Shown here: positions 61,143 to 64,000 of the stretch, one piece after another
Numbering within the stretch: position 1 is the stretch's first letter
Layout of the letters: each line of letters starts with the position of its first letter
Assembly (NCBI GenBank): GCA_945871905.1
Contig: CAMBXL010000009.1
Coordinates: forward strand, 1-64,000
DNA length: 64,000 bases
Direction of reading: 5' to 3'
Source of the DNA: Chitinophaga pinensis
Lineage (GTDB): Bacteria > Bacteroidota > Bacteroidia > NS11-12g > UBA955
Made by a program: the position numbers and the translations under genes
Notes under the pieces: model-generated
What the model was told of the DNA's origin: nothing
Database searches by the model: none
Seen by the model: only the letters and a program-made list of their open reading frames with translations

Positions 61143-61435
61143 TGGACACAAGAAAAAAGCAAATTTTATTGGGATTTTTAATTGGAATTACGTCCACCTT
61201 TATTATTTCTTTTTTAACTTTCATTAATACAAATCCGGGCTTAAGTATAAGCGAATACTTCAATATTTTTCTTTATGGAAAACTAATTTCGCCTATTTTA
61301 AGTATTGCATTAATGGGTAATTTAGGTTTGTTTTTCCTATTCCTTAAACTCAATAAAGACTTTATCTCAAGAGGCATTCTTATTGCAACCGTTTTTGTTG
61401 GCATTATCATCTTTTTTATCAAAATTTTCATCTAA
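61142..61435 (+). CDS. Small three-helix membrane protein of unknown function
   Basis: 97 residues. Hydrophobic segments: ILLGFLIGITSTFIISFLTF (~8-27), LISPILSIALMGNLGLFFLFLKL (~49-71) and RGILIATVFVGIIIFFIKIFI (~77-97). The ATG shares one base with the surE stop. No recognised domain; position between surE and pyrD, and the tight coupling, argue that it is expressed. pyrD starts 12 bases later. Confidence 0.7.
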   Translation: MDTRKKQILLGFLIGITSTFIISFLTFINTNPGLSISEYFNIFLYGKLISPILSIALMGNLGLFFLFLKLNKDFISRGILIATVFVGIIIFFIKIFI

Positions 61436-61447
61436 TTATTTGGCTTA

Positions 61448-62470
61448 ATGTTCAACTTCATTCGTTCCATTTTATTTTTACTTTCAGCAGAAAAAGCACA
61501 CTATTTCACGCTCAATAGTTTGAAATTCTTAATTAAAATTCCCGTTTTAAATTGGTTTATCATTAACAATAAAGCTTACAGAAAGCAAAACCAAATGAAT
61601 GTAATGGGTATTACATTCCCTAATAAACTTGGATTGGCTGCAGGTTTCGATAAAAATGCGCAATACTTAGATGTTTTTAAAGCGCTTGGTTTTGGTCATA
61701 TTGAAATAGGCACTGTAACTCCTTTGGGGCAGGAAGGGAATCCTAAACCACGCCTATTTAGATTGGTAGAAGACCAAGCTGTTATTAACCGAATGGGTTT
61801 TAACAATGATGGTGTAGATGCAATCGTTGAAAGACTTAAAAACCGACCAAAAGATTTAATAATAGGTGGCAATATTGGTAAAAATAAAGTTACACCAAAT
61901 GAAGATGCAGCTTCTGACTATCAAATTTGCTTTACTAAATTATATCCTTACGTTGATTATTTTACGGTCAATGTAAGCAGTCCTAATACCCCAGGATTGA
62001 GAGAACTGCAAGACAAAAAACCACTAACCGACTTGTTAAATTCTCTAATAGAATTAAGAGAAGAAAAGGTAAAATCTGGATTAAAGGCATTGCCAATTCT
62101 ATTGAAAATAGCGCCTGATTTAAACGAACATCAGTTAAATGATATTATCTCCATCATAGATGAAACGCAAATTGATGGAATTGTTGCAACCAATACTACC
62201 ATAGAAAGAAAAGGCTTAAAAACAAGCGAAGCAACCATCCAATCTATTGGCATGGGTGGATTAAGCGGAAAGCCAGTTCTTGAGGCTTCTACGGCTATCC
62301 TTACTTACCTTAAAAATAACTTAAAACAGGAAAAGGTATTGATTGGTGTCGGCGGTATTTGCAGCGGCAAGGATGCTGATTTAAAGTTTAAAAATGGGGC
62401 TCAATTAGTTCAAGTATATTCAGGATTCATATACAGAGGACCTGCCTTGATTAAAGAAATACTCAATTAG
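61448..62470 (+). CDS. pyrD: Dihydroorotate dehydrogenase (quinone), class 2
   Basis: 340 residues. The N-terminal amphipathic extension (MFNFIRSILFLLSAEKAHYFTLNSL) is the membrane-binding element of class 2 enzymes. FMN/substrate motifs: NKLGLAAGFDKNAQYLD, NRMGFNNDGVDAI, NVSSPNTPGLRELQ with the catalytic Ser, VATNTTI, and GVGGICSGKDADLKF. It oxidises dihydroorotate to orotate in pyrimidine synthesis, passing electrons to the quinone pool. Its stop codon overlaps that of the converging gene. Confidence 0.95.
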   Translation: MFNFIRSILFLLSAEKAHYFTLNSLKFLIKIPVLNWFIINNKAYRKQNQMNVMGITFPNKLGLAAGFDKNAQYLDVFKALGFGHIEIGTVTPLGQEGNPKPRLFRLVEDQAVINRMGFNNDGVDAIVERLKNRPKDLIIGGNIGKNKVTPNEDAASDYQICFTKLYPYVDYFTVNVSSPNTPGLRELQDKKPLTDLLNSLIELREEKVKSGLKALPILLKIAPDLNEHQLNDIISIIDETQIDGIVATNTTIERKGLKTSEATIQSIGMGGLSGKPVLEASTAILTYLKNNLKQEKVLIGVGGICSGKDADLKFKNGAQLVQVYSGFIYRGPALIKEILN

Positions 62471-62784
62471 TGTTTTATGATTAGTTTTTTGATATATACT
62501 TCCTTATTAGAGTTGAGTTTCAAAAAATAAAAACCATTGTTCAATTCATATTCCTTAAGTGACAAATGCAAAAAACTTGCATTCGTTTTTTCGATGGTGA
62601 AAATCACATTGCCTAAAATATCGTGAAGGGTTATTGTATAAGCTGTTGGGAATAACACATTGACATCGATATACAAATCTTCTTTAACTGGATTAGGGTA
62701 AACACTCCAAACCTCACTTGGTTTTTGTGCATGTGAATTAAGAGCGTAAAGAAACAAAACGGTAACTAGTAGTATTCTTTTCAT
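62467..62784 (-). CDS. Signal peptide plus T9SS sorting domain only
   Basis: 105 residues from ATG 62784 (MKRILLVTVLFLYALNSHAQ signal). The mature protein is almost nothing but a type A sorting domain: VYPNPVKEDLYIDV, YTITLHDILGNVIFTIE, ELNNGFYFLKLNSNKEVYIKKLIIKH. An upstream in-frame start (62838) is rejected because it lies within the tonB terminator. There is no room for a cargo domain. It could be a minimal secreted peptide, a decoy or adaptor for the T9SS, or the remnant of a larger cargo. Stops of this gene and pyrD overlap. Confidence 0.75.
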   Translation of the reverse strand: MKRILLVTVLFLYALNSHAQKPSEVWSVYPNPVKEDLYIDVNVLFPTAYTITLHDILGNVIFTIEKTNASFLHLSLKEYELNNGFYFLKLNSNKEVYIKKLIIKH

Positions 62785-62822
62785 ATTTAATTTAACACAA
62801 ATAAGGTGCCAACAAATAAAGG

Positions 62823-62851
62823 CAAAAAAAAGCTCCATTAAAGGAGCTTTT
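62823..62851 (-). terminator. Rho-independent terminator of tonB
   Basis: On the minus strand AAAAGCTCC and GGAGCTTTT pair around TTTAAT, followed by TTTT. It lies about 12 bases after the tonB stop. Confidence 0.85.
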
Positions 62852-62862
62852 AAATATTTGTT

Positions 62863-63534
62863 TTAATCGAGGGTGAATGTAATTGGAATTTTGGCTTTTA
62901 CTCTCACCGGTTTTTCTCTTTGCGTTCCGGGTTTCCACATACCTGATGTTTTTTTAACAACGTTCATGGCTTCCCTTTGCAAATCCTTATTTCCTTTACC
63001 GTCAGTGGTAATGTCTGAAACGCTACCATCTTTATTGATAACAAAGAACACCATTATAACACCTTCAATCTCATTGTCATAAGCTTCTCTAGGATACACA
63101 AGATTTTCACCTAAGAACTCTTGTAATTTATCTGAACCACCTTTGAAAGTTGGTTTATCGGCAATGTTTTCGTAGATTTCATTGTCTTCAACTTCTTCTT
63201 TCGGTTGTTCTTTAGGTTTTTCTTCTTGTTCCTCTTGTTGCTCTTCTTCCTCAAATTCGTTTGCCTGGAATTCTTGGGTTTCTACAGCGGTATTTTCAAC
63301 AACAGTAAGAGTTGGTGGTGGCGGTGGTGGTGGTGGTGCTTTTTCATGCTTTGTATTTTCGATAACTTCTGCGTCATCAGAGACTAAAGCAGCCTGCATT
63401 TTTTGTTTCTTTTTTTCAAATACAGTAAAAGAGAACATCAAGTAACAAAGCATTAGTACAAAAGAGTAACCTAACGCCTTCAACAACATTCTGTCCTTAC
63501 TAAAATCTAAATTGGGATTTTTTTTAGCTTCCAT
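62863..63534 (-). CDS. Energy transducer TonB
   Basis: 223 residues. One N-terminal membrane helix (ALGYSFVLMLCYLMFSFTVF, ~19-38), then a periplasmic stretch with eight consecutive prolines (~69-76) and Glu/Gln-rich sequence (~95-125). The C-terminal TonB domain (~130-223) has KPTFKGGSDKLQEFLGENLVYP, GVIMVFFVINKDGSVSDI and MWKPGTQREKPVRVKAKIPI. It transmits proton-motive energy to outer-membrane receptors. A paralogue starts upstream; no exbB or exbD in the window. Confidence 0.9.
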   Translation of the reverse strand: MEAKKNPNLDFSKDRMLLKALGYSFVLMLCYLMFSFTVFEKKKQKMQAALVSDDAEVIENTKHEKAPPPPPPPPTLTVVENTAVETQEFQANEFEEEEQQEEQEEKPKEQPKEEVEDNEIYENIADKPTFKGGSDKLQEFLGENLVYPREAYDNEIEGVIMVFFVINKDGSVSDITTDGKGNKDLQREAMNVVKKTSGMWKPGTQREKPVRVKAKIPITFTLD

Positions 63535-63542
63535 TTATCTTA

Positions 63543-63550
63543 CAAAATTA
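63543..63550 (-). promoter_or_regulatory. -7 promoter element for tonB
   Basis: TAATTTTG, exact TAnnTTTG, 9 bases before the ATG at 63534. This indicates the downstream tonB has its own promoter. Confidence 0.55.
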
Positions 63551-63660
63551 ATTTATTTTATCTTTATTTCAATAGGAATTCTAAAAAATAAAAATTAAGT
63601 CTTCTTAAATTGACAATTAGATAACTTAATACTTACTTTTTGAATCCAAATTGTCTATTC

Positions 63661-64000
63661 TTAGTTGATTGTAAACGAAATAGGCATTTTGGCTCTAACT
63701 CTTATAGACTTACCTTTCAATTGACCTGACTGCCATTTTCCGCTTGTCTTTTGAATAATTCTTGTGGCTTCTCTTTGCAAATCTTTATTTCCATCACCAA
63801 CAGTGATTTCGCTAACTGTACCGTCCTTGTTTATAACGAAATAAACCATTATTACTCCCTCAATTTCATTTTCAAAAGATTCTTTAGGATAGACTATGTT
63901 TGTTTCCAAAAAATCATTTAACTGACTATTTCCACCAATAAAAGACGGCAAATCAACCAAATCATTAAAATCATAGATAGTTTCGTCTTTGATATCTTCA
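63661..64000 (-). CDS. Second TonB-family protein, N-terminus beyond the right edge
   Basis: Only the C-terminal ~112 residues are visible; the frame is open through the window edge (EDIKDETIYDFNDLVDLPSF...). It closely parallels the adjacent TonB: LPSFIGGNSQLNDFLETNIVYP, GVIMVYFVINKDGTVSEITVGDGNKDLQREATRIIQKTSGKW, ending IRVRAKMPISFTIN. A Met suggested at 63960 is an internal TTG, not the start. The pair looks like a recent tandem duplication, each perhaps serving different receptors. Confidence 0.85.
   Translation of the reverse strand, partial: EDIKDETIYDFNDLVDLPSFIGGNSQLNDFLETNIVYPKESFENEIEGVIMVYFVINKDGTVSEITVGDGNKDLQREATRIIQKTSGKWQSGQLKGKSIRVRAKMPISFTIN

Noticed and set aside
63182-63445. 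Plus-strand ORFs across the proline-rich part of tonB
   Set aside because: Antisense shadows of the CCN and GAA repeats; no start context or domain.

Overview
The window looks like a chromosomal segment of a free-living Bacteroidota bacterium, probably near Flavobacteriales or Sphingobacteriales. The evidence: AT-rich DNA; promoters with the Bacteroidota -7 element TAnnTTTG instead of a sigma-70 TATAAT box; several proteins ending in a type IX secretion (T9SS) type A sorting domain; a GldH-like gliding lipoprotein; DUF2723, YfhO, DUF2520 and DUF2461 family proteins; and RelE/ParE toxin, TonB and CcmE variants typical of the phylum. Most of the window is dense core genome: genes abut or overlap by 1-4 bases, and every core convergent pair is separated by only 2-3 bases or overlaps.

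Layout. 1-8.9 kb: secreted GEVED/PKD protein (cut by the left edge), fatty-acid desaturase, then a plus-strand run of pseudouridine synthase, ComF, a large Calx-beta T9SS cargo, DUF2461 and MarC. 8.9-14.9 kb (minus): infB, then an operon of SBF transporter, secreted endonuclease-like T9SS cargo, recX and paaD. 15-22 kb: gldH, a DCC thiol oxidoreductase, a WG-like repeat protein, O-antigen ligase, LysM/RlpA-like protein, vWA protein and a J-domain protein. 22-32 kb: SRPBCC protein, RGG-tailed DEAD helicase, a glycan block (GT4, FkbM, YfhO, GT2), a class V aminotransferase and recA. 32-38.6 kb: cyclophilin with helical repeats, rlmB, DUF2723 protein.

38.6-42.4 kb is accessory: a type II toxin-antitoxin locus whose toxin frame is broken at an A8 tract, a tRNA with anticodon CAT, a trailing array of truncated tRNA-like copies carrying short perfect palindromes, two lipoproteins, an XRE regulator with a palindromic operator, and a block of nested palindromic repeats. 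42.4-51.3 kb: giant T9SS cargo, hscA (TTG start), outer-membrane barrel, ABC exporter, then a CTCTGTGG-type repeat array. 51.3-57 kb: DUF2520, the cytochrome c maturation genes ccmF-E-D-C (CcmE of the Cys type), yidD-rnpA-rpmH. 57-64 kb: MORN/TonB-like protein, GT2, threonine dehydrogenase-like SDR, surE, a small membrane protein, pyrD, a stand-alone T9SS tail and two tandem tonB genes.

The most unusual signal is in the non-coding DNA. Short palindromes of 14-19 bases (TCCCGA..TCGGGA, TCCGCC..GGCGGA, ATGCTCGAAGAGCAT and others) sit at defined places inside other repeats. Matching sequences without the palindrome, or with a different one, occur within the same window. They behave like very small insertion or exchange units. 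No CRISPR array, rRNA, IS transposase, integrase or prophage gene was seen.
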